DNA from: Argopecten irradians
Lineage: Eukaryota; Mollusca; Bivalvia; Pectinida; Pectinidae
DNA: 64,000 nt
Direction: 5' to 3'
Assembly (NCBI RefSeq): GCF_041381155.1
Contig: NC_091135.1
Coordinates: forward strand, 2,796,490 to 2,860,489
Program-made: the position numbers and the translations under genes
Notes under the pieces: model-generated
What the model was told of the DNA's origin: nothing
Database searches by the model: none
The model's input: only the letters and a program-made list of their open reading frames with translations
Part shown: positions 35,598 to 47,473 of the stretch, piece by piece
Layout of the letters: each line of letters begins with the position of its first letter
Position numbering within the stretch: position 1 is the stretch's first letter

Positions 35598-36248
35598 TTG
35601 ACTTTACCCAGGGTTGTATTAACTTCCGAACGTTTAGTGTGAACCATATTAATTTGCACTAATTATCTTTTTTTCTTGGTATTATATCAAATGCTATAAA
35701 TATATATAATAAACATGTTTACTTTCTCGAGCACTTCCGCAGCCGTCACTACTTTCAGTAGTTTCTTATCGTAATATACAGACATATGTACATATGTGTA
35801 TAGATTTAAATAGAGGATCTGTTATGCGTTTCTCTTCATATTTAATTGATCATTCGAGTTTAGAATTTTTCCTTCTTTGAGATCCTTTAGCTAGCAAACA
35901 ATAAAGAATTTAAAACGAGAATCATTAATCTAATATGAAGGGAACGAATGACTCTCAATCATTGATTATTATTTGCCTTTGTTTCTTCCCTTTTGGAGTT
36001 TTCGGCCAAATGACCAATCAATCGATCTGTTGAAATTCAGACCGGTCAAATACCAATGCGCTGTAATGACTTGTGCGAAAAATAGCCAGTTTATCTATAT
36101 TATTAATCTAGTTGATCATGTACGTTATTTACAAACCTTTACATGTAAATGATTGATAAAAGAAGGGACGAATTCAATGCAAGTACAAATATTGAAATCT
36201 ATCAATTGTATAGCGCATAAGCGACTTCACAAACGACATTTTATATTG

Positions 36249-36300
36249 TGACGTATCCGTGACGTCACAGATTGACGTCACTGTTGTCGTCATGCAGGAC
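36249..36300. promoter_or_regulatory. CRE-like TGACGTCA cluster
   Basis: Two TGACGTCA palindromes and further GACGT words lie within 50 bases (GTGACGTCACAGATTGACGT). The same cluster is retained at 45365-45420 in the next spacer. Whether any CREB/ATF-type factor binds here is not known; it lies about 3 kb upstream of Cry3. Confidence 0.3.
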
Positions 36301-37587
36301 TGTCGGACGTCGTTGTTCATCGCTTTGGACTATTACTGTTTGATTTAGCAGATTTGAAAGATGTTTTTATCGATTAGAATGTTAAATCGATAGGAGAAGG
36401 CGAGAATTGATACTGATTTTACGCACCGCTATGAATCTACTGATTAGTGTGATGTCGTCGTTCAATTCATCGTCTCGAAGTAAAATTTCGTAGTTATTAC
36501 ACACAAACAGTAAATAATAATGGTCGCGTGCAACAACCAAATAACAGTTTCTGAAAAACGGAAATTATTCATTTTCTGTCGGCATCAAATAAACATAGAT
36601 GTAGACATATAAAATGATTTGTATGACCATATCACCGTTTACGATTAAGATTGAGTTGTTAAAATACAACATGATATTTGGTTGGTTGGTTTTGCGTTCA
36701 ATTAAGGACGTGCTAGGTTAAGGAGATGCCATTATCCCCGCAAAACCGACCTACAGTCAGTTAAATTTATATAAATAAAATCGTAGTAAGCGTTTAAATT
36801 TTGCACCCATGATTAACGGGAACACTAAAGTAATGGTAACAGATAAAAATAACAGTTTATTTAAAAGAATATCCGGTTAACCGGCGTGCTAGGAACCAAT
36901 CAGAACATAGCACGCGATAGCACGCACTTTTAGTTATCAGTTTTCTCCATACCGAAGGAGTAAAGGTCATTTCATTTGTATAATATACATTGGGATTTTA
37001 CATTTTATAAAAATAAGTTTATTTTTATTGTTTTCTATTTTACTGGTGATAATAAAAAATTAAAACAACCTAGTGCCCGTATGCTGAAGTTATTTTTTAC
37101 ATACAATGCATTTTACTCCATTCTTCATTCTTAATACTTATTGAAATAAAAATTAATCAATACGCATGCAAATAAGTATCAACGGGTAACTTCTACAGGT
37201 AAATTTAATAGTTGGCATTTGGAAAAAAAATATAATTATTTTTAAAACAAACTACCTTACATGTAACCCTTTGTCTCAGGTAATGTGTTATCAATTGTTG
37301 TTGACGCATGTTCCCTACACAAGCCGGATATACTCCATAGTAAATGTTCTACGTTAATAAAGGTTACCTTATCCGGGGCATATGGTTTTCATAAAAAAAA
37401 CTTTCGACAAATAAAAGATACGTTTACTTATAAGACATAAACGCCGGGGAAAAATCATAGTACTGAAATAGGGTACATGCAACTCTAAATTTCATTGATT
37501 ATTTCCTGTGTTACTATTATTATTATTATTTTTGTTGTTTGCTTAGTTTTGTTTTGGATTTTTTTAGAAATGATACGATGAGTCGAT

Positions 37588-37686
37588 GATTTTTTCTCCA
37601 GTAAATCCGTATTTCCTCTACCAACAAACCTGGCACGTCGTCCTTACCTGACCCTGGCTGTTGATGAGACGTTTTCCAGACTGAAC
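37588..37686 (+). mobile_element. SINE body fragment upstream of Cry3
   Basis: Same fragment as at 18157-18255, at the matching position of unit B. Confidence 0.7.
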
Positions 37687-38751
37687 TAAATATACTTGTA
37701 CAGGAATACACAGATACATTCACCCAATGCCTTTAATAACAAAAATGGAAAACTTCTTATCAAATGGCATTTATTAATTACTCTATCCTCATTTCATTTC
37801 TATTTTCTCATATTTAATCATTGAATAGTATGGGAAATCGTTAGGCACACTGTGTTTATCAAAACCAAATATTCATTTTAGTGACACTTATATCGAATCA
37901 TATTTTGAAGACGATACACGGCAGATTTTGTTTCTATTGAGAACTAATTATTGTGATGAACAACTGCTTATAGTGATCAAACGTATTTAAATATTGTCAC
38001 AATTATATGTTTGAATATCACATAAAATATGACAATTGAAATTCAAAATAGGAAAATGTTACTGAAACTGCGTTGTTAATTCTTTAGATGTATTTTCAAT
38101 TTCAACTTTTTTCGCAAATAAGATGCAAAATGATTTGGCATCAGGCAAAACCTTTATTAGTTATCTCCAAACAAATCCATTTACAAAAAATCTAAAACAT
38201 TTAATATAACACATCTTGAATGACTATTATCATTATTGGTGTATCTCCCTAACCTATCACTGAAAAAATCGAAACAAATATATTTTAGTTTCAGATATGT
38301 ATTCTGATATACATTGAAATAAAATGTATTATTTTTTCATCACAATAATCACATCCATGAAATCGAGTTTTTATTGTAAAATGCGAGTGGGAAATATTAA
38401 GGTTGTCTACTGAGTGCTGATCTTAATTAATCATATAATGGACATATAAAAAGATAGTGGCGAGAAAAGTATCACCAAGGTCACAAGAGCACTTTGGCGA
38501 ATCTCTCTTATTTTTCACGAAATAGGTCAGAATTTAATCTAGATGTGTATTTTTTATATCAGATTGCACTTAATTAATATTAAAAATGGTATTTTAAGTG
38601 TGCAACAGTATTTACATTCGATAACCAAAGTTTAAAGTGAAAAAAAAATCCCTAAAAGTACTTGGAAAATACTAGTATAGTAACATGCAGTTCTGCGCAT
38701 AGGAATATTGAAATATCTTGTCCTCCTTAGTGGATACACTATCTCTCATTT

Positions 38752-39039
38752 TCAGGCTGATATAACAGAGAGTTGTACAATTGCTTTTAAACGCTGTGGA
38801 GCAAAGCCATGGAGTATCTTAAACATAAGAATCAGTTAGTATTTTACACCGGTCAGAGGAGATTCCCAAGCTAGTTTTTTATAACGTAAATCATGGGAGG
38901 TACTTCTGTGCAATCCCGTAACAATCCTAGCTACGCCTAAGTGAACAGACTCTATCATAAGTTTACATTGTTCAGTAGAGTTATACCATAAAACATGTGC
39001 ATATTCTAAAATAGGTACAATAAATTCTAAATCTTTTCT
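38752..39039 (-). mobile_element. LINE ORF2 C-terminal fragment upstream of Cry3
   Basis: The minus strand encodes a piece of non-LTR reverse transcriptase near its C-terminus: LEFIVPILEYAHVLWYNST, then SVHLGVARIVTG, then LRYKKLAWES and FKILHGFAPQR. A stop and frame change fall after LTGVKY, so it is dead. The same fragment lies before Cry4 but not before Cry2. Confidence 0.75.
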
Positions 39040-39352
39040 TAATGTTTTTTTTTAATATTTATCCTTTAAAATGCTTTCTGGTATACATAATATATAAGTC
39101 ACATTGATGAGTTCATTTCCAATCGTCAGAAAGCAAAACTCCTAAATGTGTGCTAGGTGTATAAACTGTTCAGACATATGAATGTTGCATGAATATTGTT
39201 GCATACATGTAATATATTCAGGTCTGTGTCATTGTTTTAAGGGTTTTTTTAAAAACACATACTCGATTCCAAAAGGAATGTTTATCTTTGTCGAGCCGCC
39301 CACTTGTGTTTCCTTATCCGCAGCGTCCCGGATATACCCTTGGGTAACAAGG

Positions 39353-39360
39353 CATATAAG
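39353..39360 (+). promoter_or_regulatory. Altered TATA box of Cry3
   Basis: CATATAAG stands where Cry2 has TATATAAA; the surrounding promoter block is conserved. Basal transcription may be weaker. Confidence 0.6.
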
Positions 39361-39453
39361 GGGCCACTACCAGACGGACACCACACCGTACCGTTTGAGA
39401 GCTAAAGATACCAAAATCCTTTGTTTGCTGTCTGATCACATCTGATTTCGAAA

Positions 39454-42312
39454 ATGAGTGCTCCATCAGCAGTTACACCTTTGGTAAGTACCAAACGTTT
39501 CTTTTCTTTTGAAAGACGTATGTGTTCGTTCGACACTTGCTAAACCATATATTGGCGGTTACTATCAAATTGAACGTTCATTATCAAACATATTCGTTCT
39601 TAAAAGTATTACCTTTTGAGACCATAAAAGACTGTATAACTATCATAGCATGGTATGATTAATAATTGGTTCATATTTCATATGCATATTTAGATTCTAT
39701 ATGAATAATGCAGACAGCAGCGAATATATCAAACAATTATCAGAAACAAATGTAGCGCGCAGTGGAATAAATGGAACTCAGTCACTTCAGTAATTACTTA
39801 AATCATTCAAAAATATTTTTTTTTCAATTGCTCCGTATACGGCATTGCGTCAAACAAAATATACTGTTCTCATAAACTGAAAGCTGGTACTCTCTTACTG
39901 GGTGATCTCTAAGTATTGTATCATTCAAAGTAATATAATCACATATTAATATCATTATTATAACTTGTTGTCTGACGTTCTAGAATTATAATTTTGGTAT
40001 GTAACATGTTGACTGGCTTTATATTTACATTAATACATATCTAGAAATGCCAAGGCATTACAAAACTCTAAATTCCATTGTATTAAAAACCCAAACAAAA
40101 AATGTCACCTACGGCGTTCATTACTGCTTCTGAACACTGATCTACATTTAAATGACAGGGCTTATTTTCTTTTGTGTTCTAGTATGTTGCTCTGTGTTGG
40201 TTGATACTCTTTGTGTATTTCGTATAATTTCGTATTCGTATTATTTTCAATATTTTACAGATGGGTGTTTTTCAAGGAGTGTAACCTTGGTGGAAATATC
40301 TATGTGGTTTGGGAGGGACAAACTGTAAATCTACCCGAGTTTTGTACGGCATCTCTCAAACCAATCGAAGTGGTAAGTCATGCAAATCTGCACGTGGTGT
40401 CAATGGTTATAAAAATTCAAGGATTTCTTAAGCAATGATATCACTATTTTTTTTTAATTTCATGGTGGTATAAAAGAAATTTTGATTGCAAACTGTGTGA
40501 ATACGCGTAGCAAACAAAATTTGTTTCATACCCATTTCATTCTGGAAATTTAACTATAATAGTGAAATCAATAGTTATAATTAATTTTCCAGACTATATA
40601 CTTGATAAATAAAATACATTTACGGACACGATTCCATTAACTTTTCAAGGGATTTTATTTTTTTCAAATCAATACGCAACGTAAATATTTCTATTGTGAC
40701 GTCACGATAACGTCGGAATTTGCGCCATACTCGGATTTGTCAACTCGGTCTGTTTTTATCACCTTCAACCCATATTGATTGACAAATATATAAAAATCAG
40801 AAAGCCAGATTTAGTGTGAAATCAAAAAAAATAAAATAATTATATGTATATGAACAATGAGATTTATTTTTAGGATCTTTATAAAAAAGAAAAGGATATT
40901 TTGATTATGCTAGAAAACAAAGACGGCTTATTACGTCACCATTATCTGATATTGTAAAACGTTTTGCTGGTAAGACCACAATTACATAATGTAATAACCA
41001 GCGTCAGAAAACAATGACTGATTAATTGATTGACATTGAGAAATTATAACTTAATCTCCTAAACACGTCCTATTTTCACCATATTTGAAAAGAAATTTGA
41101 TCTTTTACGAAACTCGTTGGCAAAGTTACTTAGAATTGCTTATTTCACATGCTAATATTGTAAGCAATGATATATTGTTTCTGTGTTCAAAATCCAAGTG
41201 ATTTTTGTTCTTAATCTTACAAAATAGTAATCTTTGTCGTCTATTATAAATCAGGCAGTTAACAATAATATGGAAATGAAATTTAATTTTATATCTTACA
41301 CCGATTTCTATTCGTTAGATCTTTGAGGTGATTTTCCATAGACCGAAAGAATTGTACGTCACGTATTATGACGTCATAAATAAAAAAATATTTCCGGGGG
41401 ATTTTAAAAGCGGCACAGTCATTGGCCAAACTGAATTATTAGATTAGATATCACTGCGCCACTACTCAATTTGTTTTATTGTAAAAGTAAGTTTTACGGA
41501 AATGTATGCCTTATTAGTACCTGAGCGAGTTATCTGAATTAAATCATAAGCATTACTCTCAATATCTTTTAGGGTTATGAAGTCATAGACAAAAAACGGA
41601 CGGAGATTCTTTTTCATAGACGCGAATGTCCTTCCCATTTTTGTCTATGACTTCATAACCCCAAATGATATTGAGAATAATGCTTAAATAGTTTTGAAAT
41701 TTGCCTTGTAGGATTTCACAGAAAAGCCAGAGATGACTGTCTTCACTGGGCCATCATTTACAGAACAACAGAAAACATTTAAGAAAGCTGACGCAGACCT
41801 CATGGGAACTAACTTTCAGGATACCATCACTTTTGTGGTCGTCGAGAGCGGAGCGTAAGTTTATATACAAATATCGATTCAGACACAGTATATGTTTATT
41901 TAAATGCGCTCTAAAAACAAATCACCTAATTTGAATACCTGTAGGAATCCATAGTTTTCCGTTTCAGTGTTCACGTCATCGCCGTTTTTTGGGCGTTGTA
42001 ACCCCACACCCGAATTCGCTTATATGTTAATTTACTACATCAACTATTTACTTTGCAATAATATTCCTTTCGCTTAGAATGTTGAAGAACAACTCCATTT
42101 TTATAGCATGGATTTGTGTTTGTGTAACGATACTAATTGTTTGATTATGTCCCTCTTTTTCTTGTAGCTGGGTAGCCTACCGTGACATCAATTATCAAGG
42201 ACCCCAGTACCTCTTCACCAGAGGAACTTTCAACGGAACGTCGTCTAAGGGTCACTTTCAGAACAACGCCATATCATCCCTGAAGCCTATTGCTCGTAGC
42301 TGTCCTTGCTAA
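39454..42312 (+). pseudogene. Cry3: beta/gamma-crystallin copy lacking its first Greek-key exon
   Basis: Exons present: 39454-39483 (leader MSAPSAVTPL), 40261-40372 (key 2: KECNLGGNIYVVWEGQ), 41712-41854 (key 3: TVFTGPSFTEQQKTF) and 42168-42312 (key 4: WVAYRDINYQGPQYLF, ending RSCPC). The key 1 exon is gone: near 39910 the intron-1 string GGGTGATCTCT is joined directly to the intron-2 string AAGTATTG, removing the exon and its donor site. Leader joined to exon 3 shifts the frame and meets TAA within eight codons. Keys 2-4 are open and splice sites are kept, so damage is limited to this loss unless another first exon exists. Key 3 reads QDTITF where Cry4 has QDTITS, spoiling the calcium motif there; key 4 keeps NNAISS. 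Poly(A) signal at 42459. Confidence 0.85.
41549..41690. mobile_element. Hairpin (fold-back) element in Cry3 intron 3
   Basis: Two arms of about 48 bases, AGCATTACTCTCAATATC and GGGTTATGAAGTCATAGACA on the left with their complements on the right, leave a short loop. Cry4 has the left arm and a rearranged centre at about 61487-61580 (GACGCGAAGCGTC). Cry2 keeps only a trace (GCGTCTATAAAGAATG at about 24607). Confidence 0.7.
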
Positions 42313-42464
42313 GATAGATGTAACGAGGACGAGGTCAGGCTAGCAAGTTTAATCAATATCTGATGTGATTGCTGAATATATACTGAAATCATCCATGGTC
42401 TCCTAAAGCGTGGTACTGATGTTATTTGGATAATGTTACCGTATCAAAGTAGTATACCAATAAA

Positions 42465-45400
42465 AGACTGTTCAATTTTAGATTTGTTTTCTTTATTTTC
42501 TCACTAATCTCAGGGGATCCGGATTAGGACAAGTGAAGTTATCCAGATTCTACATAGCTGCGGTGCAAAAATAACGTAGAATTGTTTGAATGGACGGATA
42601 TTTTTTTTTCTGGTATAACCGCCCTATATCGTGTCTTATAACATAAAGCATTTTTTTCAGTTTGTTAGTCATATGAATAGAGATCCACAAACGTTTGATA
42701 AAAGCATGTAAAATTACGTATGATTAGGGTGCACTGCAGAAATGTTCCGGTAAATTATATGGCTAATTAGCTAACGTGATCCTAGGCATATTTTATAAAA
42801 AGATTGGATGAAATTGTCATGAATTATATAAATATCTGATTAGATTATATTTAAAATATTCTTAAACAGGTACATTCCATTATTTTGATATACAAATACA
42901 TACATACTATGACGATTAGTAAATGATCTTTACCACATCTTTACCACGATCATTTACAATTCGTGGATTTGATAAAGTTATAAACAACTACTGGATATAG
43001 TAATTACCCATGATATAAAAATAGGATCTTATATGTGTGTCATTTCATATGAGATTTTATGAAACGAGTCTAAGAAGTTTTTAATTTTGCGAGCCTTGGC
43101 GATGATGTCATTTTATTGTTTCTGTCTGACGTCACAATGAATTTCCAGCTAATGAAAATCGCTCCATATTTCACTAGTGACAGACGCAAAAATATTACAT
43201 GGGCGAAATCACTGAATATCAGGCGGATTATGTGATAAATATCAATATGGCCTGTCTACATCCACACTGGCATCTTGGTATACTAATGACAAAATTTAAT
43301 CTATCTAATTTCATCAATAAACCTACTGGTATCTCCACAACAACAACGAACAACATACACACAAAAGAGCAAAATAAAAGTCCCTACCTGATACAACTAT
43401 ATCTTCTAATAAAATATGGAAAATTGCACATGATGTTTAAGGTATCAATAACAATCCACTTCTATTCCCCTTCAAGATCAAAACTTTCTACTCAATGGTA
43501 ACACATTTACTGGACCAGACAGTAGAGCAGTATAAGGAAAAACCGGACATTATTTGATGCAATCATTAAACTTCATGAAATTGGGCATGTTGATAGCTTA
43601 GACTAACAAAATAAGATTGAAATCGGGAACCATTGTAAAATGTGCCTACTTCCGTTTGGCCGCCATTTTCATAGGTAATACATAATAAAGTAATGAAATA
43701 ACTTAATAATATACAAAAATGCACATCATAATAAAAACATGAAACTTGGCATGTTAGTAGCCAAGACTACCAAAATAATATTAAAAGCGGGAGCCATTGC
43801 AAAATATACCTACTTCCGGTAATTCCAATATGGCCGCCTTATTATCAATTGAACAGTACAGCAGTCATTACAAAAAAGTACATTTCTTGTATAACACGGT
43901 TTTTTTTTCCATGGGAATCATACGAATAGTTGTTATCAGAGACACAACATGCATTTATAGGTATAATTTATTCGTTATTCTTTAATCGGTATTTTTAAGA
44001 TTGCGACCATATTAAAGTCGAAATGTGGATACAGCAAAAAGTATTGATACAGTTACATCATTTGAGTTTTCGGTCAGACTTTATGTAACAATAGTACATT
44101 AAATATAATTGAGAACAAAGAATAGAATAATAGAAAACAGACATCCATTTCCGATCGCTTTCTAATAACATTTGGTTGTAATATCGGAAGGTTATAATGC
44201 ATTTCAAATGATACATAATGTACTTCATTGAAGAGTTTGAACAGACTTTTAACAACTTTAAAATGAGTACGATAGTTATTAAGCAAATCGTTGCTTCCTT
44301 CCGATAGTTAATAGAAATATGATCAAAAAAATATTCAGCTTTATTACATGTTAAAATACTCTTTATATCAGACCTGCAATCGATACTATCAAGATTGGAA
44401 TCTTTAATCGTATATATTAATTTCGGATAAATTTACCCCAATCTAATTAAAATTAAACTTGTAATTCCGCTCCACTACGATACTCTACGTTATGCTCGTA
44501 TACAAGATCTAACAGAGCCCCGTTCGGGGTCACCTGAGCATGACACCTATGGTTAGCCAATCAGCGTGTCGTCTACGGAATCGTCGGTGTAATTGATTCA
44601 TTCGGAAGTGTAAACGGCTAAGAGTATGTCCCAAGATGTTCCGATTCTAGGCCTGAGGTCATGCTGAGGTGACCCTGAACGGGGCATTGTTAGATCTTGT
44701 AACGTAACGTAGAGTATCGTAGTGGAGCGGAATTACAAGTCTAAGTTTAATTAGATTGACTTTACCCAGGGTTGTATTAACTTCCGAACGTTTAGTGTGA
44801 ACCATACTAATTTGCACTAATTATCTTTTTTTTCTTGGTATGATATCAAATGCTATAAATATATAATAAACAAGTTTACTTTCTCGAGCACTTCCGCAGC
44901 CGTCACTACTTTCAGTAGTTTCTTATCGTAATATACAGACATATGTACATATGTGTATAGATTTAAGTAGAGGATCTGTTATGCGTTTCTCTTCATATTT
45001 AATTGATCATACGAGTTTAGAATTTTTCCTTTTTTGAGATCCTTTAGCTAGCAATCAATAAAGAATTGACTCTCATTCATGGATTAATATTTGCCTTTGT
45101 TTCTTCCCTATTGGAGTTTTCTGCCAAATGACCAATCAATCGATCTGTTGAAATTCAGAACGGTCAAATACCAATACGCTGTAATGACTTGTGCGAAAAA
45201 TAGCCAAATTATCTATATTATTAATCTAGTTTATCATGTACGTCATTTTCAAACCTTTACATGTAAATGATTGATAAAAGAAGGGGCGAGTTCAATGCAA
45301 GTACAAATGTTGAAATCTATAAATTGTATAGCGCATAAGCGACTTCACAAACGACATTTTATATAGCGACGTATCCGTGACGTCACAGATTGACGTCACT

Positions 45401-46164
45401 TTTGTCGTCATGCAGGACTGTCGGACGTCGTTGTTCATCGCTCTGGACTACTTCTGTTTGATTTAGCATATTTGAAAGATGTTTTTATCGATAAGAATGT
45501 TAAATCGATAGGTTAGAATTGATACTGATTTTACGCACCGCTATGAATCTACTGATTAGTGTGATGTCGTCGTTCAATTCATCGTCTCGAAGTAAAATTT
45601 CGTAGTTACTACACACAAACAGTAAATAATAATGTCTGTGTGCAATAACCAAAAACATATTCTGACAAACGGAAATTATTCATTTTCTGTCGGCATCAAA
45701 TACACATAGATGAAGACATATAAAATGATTTGTATGACCATATCAACGTTTACGATTAAGATTGAGTTGTTAAAATACAACATGATAATTGGTTGTTTGG
45801 TTTTGCGTTCAATTAAGGACATGCTAGGGTAAGGTGATGCCGTTATCCCCGCAAAACCGACCTACAGTCAGTTAAATTTATATAAATAAAATCGTAGTAA
45901 GCGTTTAAACTTTGCACCCATGATTAACGGGAACACTGAATTAATGGTAACAGATAAAAATAAAAATTTATTTAAAAAATATCCGGTAAACCGGCGTGCT
46001 AGGAACCAATCAGAACATAGCACACAATAGCACACACCTTTAGTTATCAGTTTGTCCATACCGAAGGAGTAAAGGTCATTTCATTTGTATAAGAGATATA
46101 TTGGAATTTTACATTTTATAAAAATAAGTTTATTTTTATTGTTTTCTGTTTTACTAGTGATATT
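42465..46164 (+). other. Downstream flank of Cry3 and spacer between units B and C
   Basis: The first part matches 25410-26990 after Cry2 and the second (from 44058) matches 34908-37048. Contents include the two-unit repeat at about 43560-43850, the MITE-like element at 44447-44755, the CRE-like cluster at 45365-45420 and a SINE-like fragment at about 45795-45876. Open frames here (for example 43199-43501) are not supported as genes. Confidence 0.6.
44447..44755. mobile_element. Inverted-repeat element (MITE-like), copy 2
   Basis: Same element as 35278-35597 with the same about 100-base arms; slightly shorter through small internal deletions. Confidence 0.85.
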
Positions 46165-47452
46165 TGTCACGTCGTATGTATATATTCGTTTACGTGTGGT
46201 CGTACCGTCTTGTCTATGTTCCGGATGGGCCGCCGTACTGGGGGTGTGTGACCGAGGTGAGTCCGAGTTCGTGGCGGACACGTGAATTCGTGCAGAGTTG
46301 TGTACGGGTGATTTACGCCTTATATGCTGTGATAACAGCTTTATACCGATTCAGGCACAGATGACAGACTGTGGTAAGTCTATATCTATCATTCTTTTTC
46401 TAATTTGACTTTGTTTGTAGCCCTATACCTGAAAAATATCATTGGTAAACATTCGTTAGAACGTGCAGGTCAGTCATGCATAACATTGTTATTGTGATTT
46501 GCCATGTGTATTTTGAGTAGTTAGTGTTGAATATAATCTTGTATTTGGATGTATACATCTTTGAATAAGCTATATGCATATGTTTGGGTCAATATTATAA
46601 CTTATATTCAGTACTATGGGTTTGTAAAGTACTCAGGTGAGAAATGTATGCGTGTGTGGAAAAAGTATGGAAGCCATGAATGGTCGTAAAATATTGCAGT
46701 TGTCATTGTCGATATAGCTATTTAGGAATACTGACCTCGCACCTATTCTGTTATTAAACATACCATTCTTGATGTTGTAATATAACATATCTTATGTTAT
46801 TCGGAAATAACTTAGGGTTTTCTTTGTAATAATTTTCTGCTATTTTGTTAAAATGATTACCAAGTTTTGACTTAGGTGCATATTGAGTTGTGTGCAAGTA
46901 TTAGTTGATTTGTTTATTCATTTAAGCTCCAAGTGACGGTCACATGACCAGGAGGACATAACCTCAACCAGGGCCTAGCCAATTTACAAGGGAGTATGGG
47001 CGTCAGGACCCTCATCCAGGAAGGTCAGCCATCAGAACCCCAAGGGCCAGACCACCGAGGAGTATGTTATGATGACACGGATTGTGTCCACGTTGCGACG
47101 CTGACATTGCGTCAGGATTTGTGGCACAGTTACATTGAGGTATCTGCCACTTTATCACATTAGAGTATCCTGTGTGGAACTTACAGATATTACTACGCTC
47201 CGACTGTGGTCGGAGATGCTGTTTCCCTTAGTGGGCCGACGCCAATTGTAGCAACGTGTGGGACCGTGGCGTTGCTGGTGACTTTTCGTGACTTTGTGAC
47301 TCAGTGTGACGGAGCAGAGACTTAAGATACTGAATATTTGGTGTAGAACGGAATGAGAGTGAGTATGATTTGTGTTTAATGTAAATAAATGATTAATTGT
47401 TTTCATTGTTTTCATTTCCCATCTAAATACTCGACGCTCGTCCTACGTAACA
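46165..47452 (+). repeat. Left LTR of the gypsy element
   Basis: Pairs with 52242-53537. Open frames found in both LTRs are not genes. Confidence 0.92.
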
Positions 47453-47455
47453 AAT

Positions 47456-47473
47456 TGGTGTCAGCGGTGGGAT
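47456..47473 (+). promoter_or_regulatory. Primer binding site, tRNA-Leu type
   Basis: TGGTGTCAGCGGTGGGAT starts three bases after the left LTR. It resembles the complement of an animal tRNA-Leu 3' end (TGGTGTCAGAAGTGGGAT) with two differences. Confidence 0.75.

Larger units (their letters stand above)
34887..37587 (+). other. Spacer between units A and B
   Basis: Homologous to 44058-46164 plus 53538-54104 between units B and C. It holds the inverted-repeat element at 35278-35597, a CRE-like stretch at 36249-36300 and a SINE-like fragment at about 36688-36768 (AATTAAGGACGTGCTAGG). No gene was recognised. Confidence 0.6.

Noticed and set aside
36249-36300. Spacer CRE-like cluster as the promoter of an unannotated gene
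   Set aside because: No TATA box plus coding exon follows before Cry3, and the cluster is duplicated with the spacer.
43199-43501. 100-codon plus-strand frame after Cry3
   Set aside because: It is broken in the matching stretches after Cry2 and Cry4, as expected for non-coding flank.
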